A stretch of DNA of 64,000 nt from Kitasatospora herbaricolor (GTDB lineage Bacteria > Actinomycetota > Actinomycetes > Streptomycetales > Streptomycetaceae): assembly GCF_030813695.1 (NCBI RefSeq), contig NZ_JAUSVA010000002.1, positions 6,572,001-6,636,000 on the forward strand, written 5' to 3'. How positions within the stretch are numbered: the stretch's first letter is position 1; the number at the start of each line of letters is the position of its first letter. A program made the position numbers and the translations under genes. Under the pieces are notes generated by a model. The model did no database searches. It saw only the letters and a list, made by a program, of their open reading frames with translations, and had not been told where the DNA came from. Shown piece by piece: positions 33,320 through 42,541 of this stretch.

Positions 33320-34453
33320 GGCCGGAGCGGCAGCCGGGGCCGGAAGGGTCCCGGCCGGAGCGGGGACGCCCGGAGCGGGCACGGGGGCCGGGGCGGCCGG
33401 GGACGGGCCGGTCGCGCCCCTGGAGCCGCTCATCAGCTGCTTGAACACCGCGCTCGACCGCGGGTTGCGGTCGCACCCCCAGAAGCCGTGCGGGCAGTAG
33501 TCCGTCACGGTCTGGTAGCTGGTGTCGTGGGTGCGCATCCACTCCACCATCCGCCGGACGTACTCGGGGTTGTCGCCGTTGCGGAACAGGCCCCATTCCG
33601 GGTACGAGACCGGCTTCCCGCGCCGGGCCGCGAACTCGACCTGGTCCTGCAGGCCGTAGGGCTCCGAGACGTACTCGTCGAAGGTGCCCCCGGCGGGCTG
33701 GTCGTAGCTGTCCATGCCGATGATGTCGACCACGTCGTCGCCCGGGTAGCAGCGCGTCCAGGGGATGGCGTCCAGGCCGCGGTTGGGGGTGAAGTCGAAT
33801 CGGAACCGCTGCCCGGGCACCGAGCGCATCACCGTGACGATCCGCCGCCAGTAGGCTTTCCAGGCGGTCGGGTCGGGCTTGCAGCGGTGGGTGTAGGTGA
33901 CGCCGTTCATCTCCCAGCCGAGGGTGAGCACGGTGTCGTTGCCGCCCAGCGCGACCAGCTTGCGGGCCAGTTTGAGGAAGTGCTGGTCGAAGTCCCCCTT
34001 GGCGCCCTGGGCCAGCAGCCGGGCGACCTCCGCGTCCGGGACGCCGCCCTCGCTCGGCACCAGCATCGGCACGCCGAGCACGAGGGTGCGCGCGGGGTCG
34101 GCCTGCCGCCACTGCGACCAGAGGCCGAGCACCACCGGCTCGCCCTCCACGTCGCCCCAGCTGTTGCCGGCCAGGTAGGTGTGGCCGACCTGCAGATTGG
34201 CGTTGCCGAGCCACTGGGCGTAGCGCCCGATCTGCGGGATGTACCGGTCCCAGGAGCCGACGAAGGCCCCGAACGGGGGTTCGTGCCGGGGCTGTTGGGT
34301 GGCGGGCCGGGGGGCGGCCCCGCGCGGTGCGGCCGCGTCGGCGGAGAGGGCCGAGCCGGGCCCGTCCCGGTCGGGCGCGGGGCCGGCCGGGACGCTCGCG
34401 GTGGTCAGCATGAGCAGCGCGGCGGCGGCCAGGGCGAGCCGGCCTGAACGCAT
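33296..34453 (-). CDS. Secreted GH26-like glycoside hydrolase
   Basis: A 385-residue exported enzyme. A signal peptide (MRSGRLALAAAALLML, cleavage near residue 23) precedes a catalytic barrel from about 58 to 345. The barrel carries the two GH26-type catalytic glutamates, Glu181 in TLGWEMNG and Glu286 in SYPEWGLF. The C-terminus is Ala/Pro rich without repeats. GH26 includes beta-mannanases and mixed-linkage glucanases. Facing the exopolysaccharide operon and overlapping its last gene, it may trim or release that polymer rather than digest plant mannan. Expression is from its own promoter; see the inverted repeat upstream. Confidence 0.83.
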   Translation of the reverse strand: MRSGRLALAAAALLMLTTASVPAGPAPDRDGPGSALSADAAAPRGAAPRPATQQPRHEPPFGAFVGSWDRYIPQIGRYAQWLGNANLQVGHTYLAGNSWGDVEGEPVVLGLWSQWRQADPARTLVLGVPMLVPSEGGVPDAEVARLLAQGAKGDFDQHFLKLARKLVALGGNDTVLTLGWEMNGVTYTHRCKPDPTAWKAYWRRIVTVMRSVPGQRFRFDFTPNRGLDAIPWTRCYPGDDVVDIIGMDSYDQPAGGTFDEYVSEPYGLQDQVEFAARRGKPVSYPEWGLFRNGDNPEYVRRMVEWMRTHDTSYQTVTDYCPHGFWGCDRNPRSSAVFKQLMSGSRGATGPSPAAPAPVPAPGVPAPAGTLPAPAAAPASAPAAGR

Positions 34454-34503
34454 GGTCTCTCCTCGTGGGCCTCAAGGCCGGGCCCGGCAGAGCGGGCCCG
34501 CGA

Positions 34504-34533
34504 TTCTGACACTAAGCCCACAAGGCGTCAGAA
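34504..34533. promoter_or_regulatory. Inverted repeat upstream of the GH26 gene
   Basis: TTCTGAC (34504-34510) and GTCAGAA (34527-34533) are perfect complements 16 bp apart, about 50 bp before the GH26 start. The sequence is A/T rich for this genome. On the minus strand TTGGGG lies just upstream, so the repeat overlaps the likely promoter. The regulator is unknown. Confidence 0.4.
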
Positions 34534-34914
34534 AACCCCAATGTCACCCTAAAGTGGACGCCGTTCGAACTCCCCTTCCGGGCCTGGGGGAGAGCGGGCC
34601 GCGGAGCCGCCGGAGCGCCGCCGGACCCCGTCCGGGAGCCGCCGCGAAGGGCCCGGAGCGGTGCCGCTCCGGGGCCGGGAACCGCGCCCGGGCGCGGTGC
34701 GTCTGTGTACCACCTCTGTAACAGTCCGCCGGCCCGCCGCGGCCCCGCGGGCGCGGGGCCGCGATCCGCCCGCCCGCCCGGCGACACCCCTGACGGCGCA
34801 GGTCGCCCGACGCGTCCGGAGACCTCGCGGACGACCCCCGTACGGGTGTCCGTCCTACGGACGGCCGATGATGTCCGGCTGACTCGCGGGGTGAACGGAA
34901 GGTACGCTCCGCCC
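34534..34914. other. Divergent intergenic region, no gene seen
   Basis: The rest of the 461-bp space between the GH26 gene and the beta-propeller-like gene. It is G+C rich and shows no reading frame with family resemblance. A locally A/T-richer patch around 34700-34720 may hold the rightward promoter. Confidence 0.4.
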
Positions 34915-35850
34915 GTGTCCTGGAAGCCGCTGCGTGTTCTCACCCCCCGTTCGATCCTCCCTGCCCTGGCGGTCCTGCTGGTGCTGCTGGCGGGCGCGGC
35001 CGCGCACGCCAACAAGCCCGTCCCGTTCGGCGACCGGGTGGCGGAGCCGGGCGGCGCGGACGCGAGCCCGGTGACCGCGCAGTCGCTGGACACCGCCGGG
35101 CTGGAGCTCAGGGTGGGCCCGGGCCTGGAGGCCTACGACCCCGCCAGCGGCGAGCACGCCTGGTCCTACCGCCGGGAGGGCGCGACCGCCCTCTACCTGG
35201 CGATGGCCGGCGACGACGCGGTGGTGCTCTGGGACGACGGCCTGGTCACCTCGGTCCGCCCGAGCGACCACGAGGTGCGCTGGCACCGCGCCGTGCCCGG
35301 TCTGGCGGAGTGGCTGCGCGGCGAGGGCGAGCCCGGCGCCGCCCAGCGCACCGAGACCCAGCGCAAGCAGCTTGCGGTGGAGCGCGCGGCCATCGCCCTG
35401 TACACCGTCCCCCAGGCCAGCCCCTGGGTGGCGGTGGTGACGCCGGGCCTGACCATGGGCTTCCGCGACGCCGACGGTGATCTGCGTTACAACGACCGCC
35501 CGGCCGGCAACTGCGCCTACGACCCGCTGCGCACCGTGCGGACCAACTACGCGGTGCTGGTCCCGCGGACCTGCACCGGCAGCAGCAGCAACAACCACCA
35601 GGCCTTCGGCGGCATCACCGGCTACCGCCTGGACAGCACCAACTGGCAGCTGGCCACCGGCCCGGCCGTCGCGATGCGGGCGCTGGACGGGCAGCGGGTG
35701 CAGATCGAGGACGGCCCGATCCTCGGCAGCCGGGTCTTCGACACCAAGGCGGCCGCCCCGGAGTCGGCCTGCGGCAGCCGGACCGAGGCCTTCGCGGCCG
35801 TCCGCCCGCAGGGCGCGTGCGCCGAGCCGGCGGCCAACCCCGGCCCCTGA
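34915..35850 (+). CDS. Secreted PQQ-like beta-propeller protein, function unknown
   Basis: A 311-residue exported protein. The hydrophobic N-terminal segment (ILPALAVLLVLLAGAAAHA) is a signal peptide or anchor. The body has blades of the type EAYDPASGEHAWSYRREG, AVVLWDDGLVTSVRPSDHEVRWHRA and GGITGYRLDSTNWQLA, resembling PQQ-binding-like repeats. Four Cys (CAYDPLRTV, PRTCTGS, SACGSR, GACAEP) could form disulphides outside the cell. The GTG at 34915 follows GGAAGG; a GTG at 34891 is possible. I cannot assign a function. Confidence 0.75.
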   Translation: MSWKPLRVLTPRSILPALAVLLVLLAGAAAHANKPVPFGDRVAEPGGADASPVTAQSLDTAGLELRVGPGLEAYDPASGEHAWSYRREGATALYLAMAGDDAVVLWDDGLVTSVRPSDHEVRWHRAVPGLAEWLRGEGEPGAAQRTETQRKQLAVERAAIALYTVPQASPWVAVVTPGLTMGFRDADGDLRYNDRPAGNCAYDPLRTVRTNYAVLVPRTCTGSSSNNHQAFGGITGYRLDSTNWQLATGPAVAMRALDGQRVQIEDGPILGSRVFDTKAAAPESACGSRTEAFAAVRPQGACAEPAANPGP

Positions 35851-35869
35851 GCCCGCCGCCCGGGCCCCC

Positions 35870-35894
35870 GCCGCGCGCCCACCGGGTGCGCGGC
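35870..35894 (+). terminator. Terminator after the beta-propeller gene
   Basis: GCCGCGCGCCC (35870-35880) pairs with GGGTGCGCGGC (35884-35894) apart from one mismatched position, leaving a three-base loop. Confidence 0.6.
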
Positions 35895-35954
35895 GTGCGC
35901 CCGTCGTGCGCCGCTCGGGCACGTATTGCCTTCGGGCCTTCGCGCGGCGCCCGG

Positions 35955-35960
35955 TAGACT
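35955..35960 (+). promoter_or_regulatory. -10 box of a leaderless transcript ahead of the ABC-F gene
   Basis: TAGACT ends seven bases before an ATG at 35968, the spacing expected when transcription starts at the A of that ATG. The -35 region is poor (TTGCCT at 35926-35931 is too far). Confidence 0.5.
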
Positions 35961-35967
35961 GGTCCGC

Positions 35968-35991
35968 ATGGCTGACTTCTCCGGGCACTAG
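35968..35991 (+). CDS. Leaderless 7-codon upstream ORF (MADFSGH)
   Basis: ATG-GCT-GAC-TTC-TCC-GGG-CAC-TAG encodes MADFSGH and starts seven bases after a TAGACT -10 box, so the mRNA probably begins at the ATG. It ends 164 bp before the ABC-F start. A CCCCAG/CTGGGG hairpin with a three-base loop lies near 36097-36111 in between. Short leader ORFs upstream of antibiotic-resistance ABC-F genes sense stalled ribosomes and control read-through. By analogy this may be an attenuator. That is an inference; no alternative structure has been computed. Confidence 0.45.
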   Translation: MADFSGH

Positions 35992-36155
35992 CGGGCGGGA
36001 CGGCGAGCCGATCGGTGCACCTCAGCGTGCGTCCGACGGCCGTCCGTGTTCCGTGACGCCGCCCCCTCACCCCCGCCGCCGCCCCGGCCCGGTGTCCCCA
36101 GCCCCTGGGGTTCGCCGGTCGCCCGCGCCCGCCCACGTCCCAGGAGTACCCAGCC

Positions 36156-37754
<1,599 letters not shown>

Positions 37755-37771
37755 CCGTTCGGCCACCTCGG

Positions 37772-37795
37772 GAGCCCCCGCATTCGCGGGGGCTC
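37772..37795 (+). terminator. Terminator after the ABC-F gene
   Basis: GAGCCCCCGC (37772-37781) pairs perfectly with GCGGGGGCTC (37786-37795) around an ATTC loop, followed by TTCCC. Confidence 0.9.
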
Positions 37796-38205
37796 TTCCC
37801 ATGGGCGCGCCCGCCCGGTGACCCCGGGGCCCTCGGGCATCCGCCGCTGCGGCCCGCCGCCATGACCGCAGGGTGACGTCGGGTGGACGCGGGGTAGTCC
37901 ATCGGTACGAGAAGAACTAGTCCTCCCGGTGTGTCCGGGAATGAAGTGGTCGGGGATTCCGTTTGTGTGGGATCTCGTAGCCCTGGCGTCGCCCCGCTGC
38001 CGGGCCGGCCGTGCTGATCAGCTCTTTCGCCGCCGGGACGGTACTCGGAGCAGGGGCGCGTGCACCCAGCGTGAGCGCCGTCGTGCGGGGCGATCACCAC
38101 CGGCGAGCAGTCCTTCCGTACATCCACCTTGTCGAATGGGTGGCCAGGACGCGGTCGATGGGTGATCATGGGAATCTGACCGAGCAACGCTACGAGGAGG
38201 CACGG
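37796..38205 (+). other. Intergenic region upstream of the small HTH gene
   Basis: 410 bp without a gene I can support. In-frame extension of the HTH gene is possible but has poor codon bias. The region 37900-37990 is richer in T and probably contains the promoter. No repeats or known elements were found. Confidence 0.4.
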
Positions 38206-38439
38206 GTGGCCGAGACTCTGAAAAAGGGCAGCCGGGTGACCGGTGCCGCGCGTGAGAAGCTCGCGGCCGATCTGAAGAAGAAATACGACTCCGGAGCGAG
38301 CATTCGCGCGCTGGCGGAGGAGACCGGTCGCTCGTACGGCTTCGTGCACCGCATGCTGAGCGAGTCCGGAGTGATTCTCCGGGGCCGCGGCGGTGCCACG
38401 CGGGGCAAGAACAAGGCTACTGCAGGAGCTGGTTCCTGA
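38206..38439 (+). CDS. Small helix-turn-helix protein (HTH_58-like)
   Basis: A 77-residue basic protein. SGASIRALAEETGRSYGFVHRMLSESG at about 30-56 is a helix-turn-helix of the kind found in resolvase-like and HTH_58 small regulators, flanked by Lys/Arg-rich ends (LKKKYD, RGRGGATRGKNKA). The GTG at 38206 follows a strong GAGGAGG, which fixes the start. This type of protein is, to my knowledge, widely conserved in actinomycetes and usually lies next to an enoyl-CoA hydratase as here. The target is unknown. Confidence 0.82.
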   Translation: MAETLKKGSRVTGAAREKLAADLKKKYDSGASIRALAEETGRSYGFVHRMLSESGVILRGRGGATRGKNKATAGAGS

Positions 38440-38851
38440 CATTACGTCATGCCGGGCGGCGGTGCGACCGTTGAGCGGACCCGAAAGGGGGGTCGTGGTC
38501 GCCGTGCCGGAAGCTGCGCGCAGGAGCGCGGTCGAGGATCAGGACGTATCGGCGGCAGGGCGCCGGCCGGGGGGACGACGTGAGGGTCGTCCGCCCCCGG
38601 GCCGGGCGAACCGGCCGCCGATCGCCATGTCCGGGTCCTTCCGGCTCCTCCTGGCCGCTCCCGGCGCCTTCCGGTCCGGGGTGCGACCCGCTCCGGACCG
38701 GCCTGCGGGGTGCCCCTGCCGTCACCGGCGCAAGTTTGTTACTCTCCGGTAGCCGACCGGGCGGGCCGTCCTGCCGCCCGCCGGCCGTGGTCCGCCGCCA
38801 CCCCTTCGGCGGCGCGTCCCCACGCGTTCCCTTCACCGCCGGAGGTGCCCC
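38440..38851 (+). other. Intergenic region upstream of the enoyl-CoA hydratase
   Basis: 412 bp of non-coding sequence. Only 38725-38755 is A/T richer (a TTGTTACTCT patch) and may be the promoter. Nothing else is recognisable. Confidence 0.4.
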
Positions 38852-39658
38852 ATGACCGCTCCCGCCACCGACCCGCAGGCCGAGGCCTGGGAGCAGGACG
38901 GCGTCCGACTGGAGATCGACGGCGACGTCGCCCTGGTGACGCTCTGTCAGCCCAAGCGGCGCAACGCCCAGTCGCCGGCGATGTGGCGCGCGCTGAGCGC
39001 GGCCGGCCGCGAGCTGCCCGGCACCGTGCGGGTGGTCGTGCTCCGGGCCGAGGGCGTCTCCTTCTCCGCCGGCCTGGACCGTGCCATGTTCACCCCCGAG
39101 GGCCTGCCGGGCGAGCGGAACTTCATCCAGCTCGCGGCCGCCGAGGACAAGGACCTCGACGACACCATCGCCGGCTTCCAGGAGGCCTTCACCTGGTGGC
39201 GGCGCCCCGATCTGATCAGCATCGCGGCCGTTCAGGGGCACGCGGTCGGCGCCGGGTTCCAGCTCGCCCTGGCCTGCGACCTGCGGGTGGTCGCCGAGGA
39301 CGTCCAGTTCTCCATGAAGGAGACCTCGCTCGGGCTGGTCCCGGACTTGGCCGGCACCAAGCCGCTCACCGAACTCGTCGGCTATGCGAGGGCGTTGGAG
39401 ATCTGCGCGACCGGTCGCTGGGTCGGCTCGGAGGAGGCGGTGGCCACCGGGCTGGCCAACCTGGCGGTGCCCGCCGCCGAGCTGGACGGCGCCGTCCGCG
39501 ACCTCGCGGCCGCCCTGCTGGCCGCCCCGCGCAACGCGGTGATCGAGACCAAGGCGCTGCTGCAGGGCGCCGGTGCCCGCTCCTACGACGAGCAGCGTTC
39601 GGCCGAACGGGTGGCGCAGGCCCGCCGGATGCGGGACCTCGCCGGTATCGGCGACTGA
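38852..39658 (+). CDS. Enoyl-CoA hydratase/isomerase family protein
   Basis: A 268-residue crotonase-fold enzyme. The CoA-binding and oxyanion motifs are present (GVSFSAGLDRAMF near 70 and QGHAVGAGFQLALACDLRV near 128-146). At the family's two catalytic-acid positions the sequence reads FQLAL and KETSLGLVPD, with one Glu rather than the usual pair of glutamates of true hydratases. It may therefore act as an isomerase or on another CoA ester. The start has GGAGG seven bases upstream. Confidence 0.88.
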   Translation: MTAPATDPQAEAWEQDGVRLEIDGDVALVTLCQPKRRNAQSPAMWRALSAAGRELPGTVRVVVLRAEGVSFSAGLDRAMFTPEGLPGERNFIQLAAAEDKDLDDTIAGFQEAFTWWRRPDLISIAAVQGHAVGAGFQLALACDLRVVAEDVQFSMKETSLGLVPDLAGTKPLTELVGYARALEICATGRWVGSEEAVATGLANLAVPAAELDGAVRDLAAALLAAPRNAVIETKALLQGAGARSYDEQRSAERVAQARRMRDLAGIGD

Positions 39659-39702
39659 CCCGTCGCACGACCGGGCGCGGCTGGCGCGCCTTGGTCGACC
39701 GC

Positions 39703-39736
39703 GGACGGCCCGGCCCCGGGTGGGGCCGGGCCGTCC
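39703..39736 (+). terminator. Terminator after the enoyl-CoA hydratase
   Basis: GGACGGCCCGGCCCC (39703-39717) pairs perfectly with GGGGCCGGGCCGTCC (39722-39736) around a GGGT loop. Confidence 0.9.
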
Positions 39737-39824
39737 GTGCTTTCCGGGGGCGGGTTACGTGGCGGAATGCCAGAGTTGGGGTGATTTGCGATATAGCTGG
39801 ACACGCAACGACAGGAGATCCCCC

Positions 39825-40337
39825 ATGGCTGACACGCCGACGCCCGCAGCCCTGCACAAGACCGCCCCCGCCGGCAGCCCCACGTCCTCCTCCGGGTCGT
39901 CCGGGGTGTCCGCCCCCAAGGCGTCCGCCGAGCGCGGGCGCACCGCGCTGGCCGTCGGTGTGGTGGAGAAGATCGCCGGCATGGCCGCCCGCGAGATCCC
40001 GGGCATCCACGCCCTCGGCTCGGGCCTGACCCGGACCTTCGGCGCGATGCGCGACAAGGTGCCCGGCGGCAAGTCCAGCATGGGACGCGGCATCAAGGCC
40101 GAGGTCGGCGAGAAGCAGACCGCGATCGACATCGCCCTGGTCGTCGAGTACGGCGTGGTGATCCCCGAACTCGCCACCCAGGTACGGGAGAACATCATCT
40201 CCGCGGTGGAGCGGATGACCGGCCTGGAGGTGGTGGAGGTGAACATCGCGGTCAACGACGTCCACCTGCCCGACGAGCCGGACATCGAGGAGGAGGACGA
40301 GAGCGGCTCCACCGGTCAGCGGCCCAAGCTGCAGTAG
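39825..40337 (+). CDS. Asp23/Gls24 family envelope-stress protein
   Basis: A 170-residue soluble protein. After a Ser/Pro/Ala-rich tail of about 35 residues comes the Asp23 fold: VGVVEKIAGMAAREIPGIHALGSG, TAIDIALVVEYGVVIPELATQVRENIISAVERMTGLEVVEVNIAVNDVHL, then an acidic end. Asp23 of Staphylococcus is attached to the membrane by AmaP and protects the envelope; an AmaP-type gene lies four genes downstream. It heads an operon of five genes. The ATG has an AGGAGA site seven bases before. Confidence 0.9.
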   Translation: MADTPTPAALHKTAPAGSPTSSSGSSGVSAPKASAERGRTALAVGVVEKIAGMAAREIPGIHALGSGLTRTFGAMRDKVPGGKSSMGRGIKAEVGEKQTAIDIALVVEYGVVIPELATQVRENIISAVERMTGLEVVEVNIAVNDVHLPDEPDIEEEDESGSTGQRPKLQ

Positions 40338-40475
40338 CCCTACCGGCCCGACGGCCGCCCCCGGCCCGACCGGGCCCGGCCCGAACAAGCCAGACCCACC
40401 CGGACCCGACCCACCCGGGATCGAACCGGACCCGACCCCGGACCCACGAGGCCCCGGAGACACGAGGAGCAGCGG

Positions 40476-40667
40476 ATGAACCTGGCCATCGTCGGCCTGG
40501 TGGCAGGAATGGCCCTCGGCTTCGCCGGCTACTTCGGCGGCTTCGCCGCCTTCCTGCTGGTGGCCGTCCTCGGTGCGGTCGGGTTCGTGGTGGGCCGGTT
40601 GCTGGAGGGCGACATCGACCTCGGTGACCTGGGCGACATGCTGCGCGGCCGCGACCGGCGCCGCTGA
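40476..40667 (+). CDS. Small DUF2273-like membrane protein
   Basis: A 63-residue protein with two predicted membrane helices (LAIVGLVAGMALGFAGYFGG, AAFLLVAVLGAVGFVVGRLLEG) and a charged C-terminus, as in small proteins found beside Asp23/AmaP genes. It has a GAGGAG site. Its stop overlaps the next start by one base (TGATG). Confidence 0.75.
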   Translation: MNLAIVGLVAGMALGFAGYFGGFAAFLLVAVLGAVGFVVGRLLEGDIDLGDLGDMLRGRDRRR

Positions 40668-41008
40668 TGCCCGCCGTCCTGGCGCCGGGCCGCGGCCGGC
40701 GGGGCAGCCTGCGGGTCGCCGACCGGGTCTTCGTCAAGGTGGCCGCCCGGGCCGCCCGCGACGCCCTGGGCGTCGCCTGCCCCGGGCTGCCCGCACCCGG
40801 CACCCCGCCCCACGTCTCCGTCTCGGTGCCCGGTCGCACCGCCACCGTCCGGGTCGGCGTGGAGCTTCCCTTCCCCTCCGACCTGGCGGCGCTGGCCCGC
40901 ATCGTCCGGGACCGGGTGGCCGAGCAGGTCGCCGCCCTCACCGGAACCCGGGTGGTCGAGGTGACGGTGCTGGTCGAGCGGCTGCTGCCGGTGACGGGCG
41001 GGGAGTGA
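40667..41008 (+). CDS. Second Asp23/Gls24-like protein
   Basis: A 113-residue protein with a degenerate Asp23 pattern: RVADRVFVKVAARAARDALGV at the N-terminus, then SVSVPGRTATVRVGVELPFPSDLAALARIVRDRVAEQVAALTGTRVVEVTVLVERL. It is shorter and more basic than the first copy. It lies within the same operon, coupled to the small membrane protein before it. A paired role with the first Asp23 protein is likely but untested. Confidence 0.72.
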   Translation: MPAVLAPGRGRRGSLRVADRVFVKVAARAARDALGVACPGLPAPGTPPHVSVSVPGRTATVRVGVELPFPSDLAALARIVRDRVAEQVAALTGTRVVEVTVLVERLLPVTGGE

Positions 41009-41038
41009 GATGACCCACCCGGTGGGGAGGCGGCCACG

Positions 41039-41899
41039 ATGACCGGACCGCGCAACGAGCCGGCCGGCGGGCCGGAGCAGGAACCGCCGGGCGGGCCGGA
41101 GCACCGGCCCGTCGAACCCTCCGCCGACGGCGCGGAGCCGGCCCCGGGCACCGGCGCCGGCTCGGTGCCGGTGCCGGTGCCGGGCACGGGCGCGACCGCC
41201 TCGTCCGCGGCCGGGCCCCCGGCCGGCCCGCCCGCCGAGCCGGTTCAGCCCTTCGAGCCGGGGGAGGGGGAGCGGTCGGAACCGGAGCCCGGGCCGCCGG
41301 CCGGCGACCGGACCGGCAGGCGCACGGCCGCCGGAGCCGCCCGGGCGGTCCGGGGCCGCCGGGAGAAGTCCCCCAGGACGGCCCCCACGGCGGTGGTCGT
41401 GGTGGCCGCGCTGGCCGTCTGCGGGCCGCTGCTCTACGACGTGATCGCGGTCCGGGCCGGCCGGCGGGCGGCGTACTGGCGGACGGAACTCGCCGACCAG
41501 CTGGCCACCCACCACCTGGACGACCTGTGGGTGCTGCTCGGCGCCGGCGCCGCCGTCCTGCTGGGCGGCTGGCTCCTCTGGCTGGCCTTCGCCCCCGGAC
41601 TCCGCCGCTGGCTGTCGCTGCTGCCCGCGGCGACCACGGACGCCATGATCGACCGGGCCGGGGTCGGCGCCCTGCTGGTGGCACGGGCCGACGAGGTGCC
41701 CGGGGTGGAACGCACCACCGTCAGGATCAACCGCCGGCGGGCCAGGGTCACCATCGAGGGACCCGCCGACCCGGCGGCCGTCCAGCGCGACCTGGCCGCC
41801 GAGCTGGACCGGATCGCCCTGGCCCGCCCGCTCCGGCTGGAGGTGCTGACCAGCAGGATCGGCGCGGGGACACCCCGGACGGGAGGACGAACCCGATGA
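41039..41899 (+). CDS. DUF6286-type membrane protein with long disordered N-terminus
   Basis: A 286-residue protein. Residues 1-115 are rich in Pro, Gly, Glu and Arg and look disordered. A first membrane helix lies near 118-138 (TAVVVVAALAVCGPLLYDVIAV), a second near 165-185 (WVLLGAGAAVLLGGWLLWLAF). The C-terminal domain with VPGVERTTVRINRRRARVTIEGPAD resembles the alkaline-shock AmaP C-domain. It overlaps the next gene by four bases (ATGA). Its function is unknown; envelope stress is inferred from the operon. Confidence 0.75.
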   Translation: MTGPRNEPAGGPEQEPPGGPEHRPVEPSADGAEPAPGTGAGSVPVPVPGTGATASSAAGPPAGPPAEPVQPFEPGEGERSEPEPGPPAGDRTGRRTAAGAARAVRGRREKSPRTAPTAVVVVAALAVCGPLLYDVIAVRAGRRAAYWRTELADQLATHHLDDLWVLLGAGAAVLLGGWLLWLAFAPGLRRWLSLLPAATTDAMIDRAGVGALLVARADEVPGVERTTVRINRRRARVTIEGPADPAAVQRDLAAELDRIALARPLRLEVLTSRIGAGTPRTGGRTR

Positions 41900-42519
41900 A
41901 CCACTCCGGAGTCAACCGGGTGGTACTGGCCCTGGCCGGCCTGCTGCTGCTCGCCGTCGGCCTGCTGGTGCTGGCCGGCGGGCTCGACCTCTACCGGCAC
42001 CTCGGCCTCGACATGCCGGACGGGTGGCCGCTCACCTCGCCCGACCAGCCGCTGCTGAGCGATTCCGCCCGGACCCGCCGGACCGACGAGGGCTGGTGGT
42101 GGCCGGTGGTGATCGGCGGCCTGTCGCTGATCGTGGTGCTGGGGCTCTGGTGGCTGGTCGCCCAGCTCCGCCGGCCGGCGCCGAGCAGCCTGGCGCTGCC
42201 CTCCCCGGGCACCGGGCTGCGGCTGCGGCTGCGGACCAAGGCGCTGGAGGAAGCCCTGGAGTCCGGCACGGACGGCCTGCCGGGGGTCGAGCGGGCGCGG
42301 ATGCGGGTGGTGGGCCGGCGGACGAAGCGGCTGGCCGTGCAAGGTTCGGTGCTGCTCTCGCCGGGCGGCGACCCGGCGGCCCTGGTCGAGGACTTCGACG
42401 CGGGCCCGCTGGCGCAGGCCCGGGCCAGCCTCGCGCTGACCGCCCTGCCGGCCCGGCTGCGGCTGCGGGTGGCGGCCAGGAAACCGGCCGCCACCCCCAA
42501 GCACCCCCGGGTGATCTGA
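41896..42519 (+). CDS. amaP: AmaP-type alkaline-shock membrane anchor protein
   Basis: A 207-residue protein with two membrane helices (about 9-29, and WWWPVVIGGLSLIVVLGLWWLVAQL at about 67-91) separated by an extracytoplasmic loop. A cytoplasmic AmaP-like domain follows, with LRTKALEEALESGTDGLPGVERARMRVVGRRTKRLAVQGSVLL. AmaP anchors Asp23 to the membrane. It is the last gene of the Asp23 operon and ends 22 bp from the convergent SDR gene. Confidence 0.78.
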   Translation: MNHSGVNRVVLALAGLLLLAVGLLVLAGGLDLYRHLGLDMPDGWPLTSPDQPLLSDSARTRRTDEGWWWPVVIGGLSLIVVLGLWWLVAQLRRPAPSSLALPSPGTGLRLRLRTKALEEALESGTDGLPGVERARMRVVGRRTKRLAVQGSVLLSPGGDPAALVEDFDAGPLAQARASLALTALPARLRLRVAARKPAATPKHPRVI

Positions 42520-42541
42520 GCCCCCGGGGCCTGCGGGCGGG

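Noticed and set aside
37796..38205. Longer HTH protein starting near 38011
   Set aside because: The added 65 residues have poor codon bias and no ribosome site, while the GTG at 38206 has a strong one.
39741..39824. SigB-type promoter before the Asp23 gene
   Set aside because: GGGTTA and GGGGTG patches are present, but neither gives the right spacing to a -35 element.
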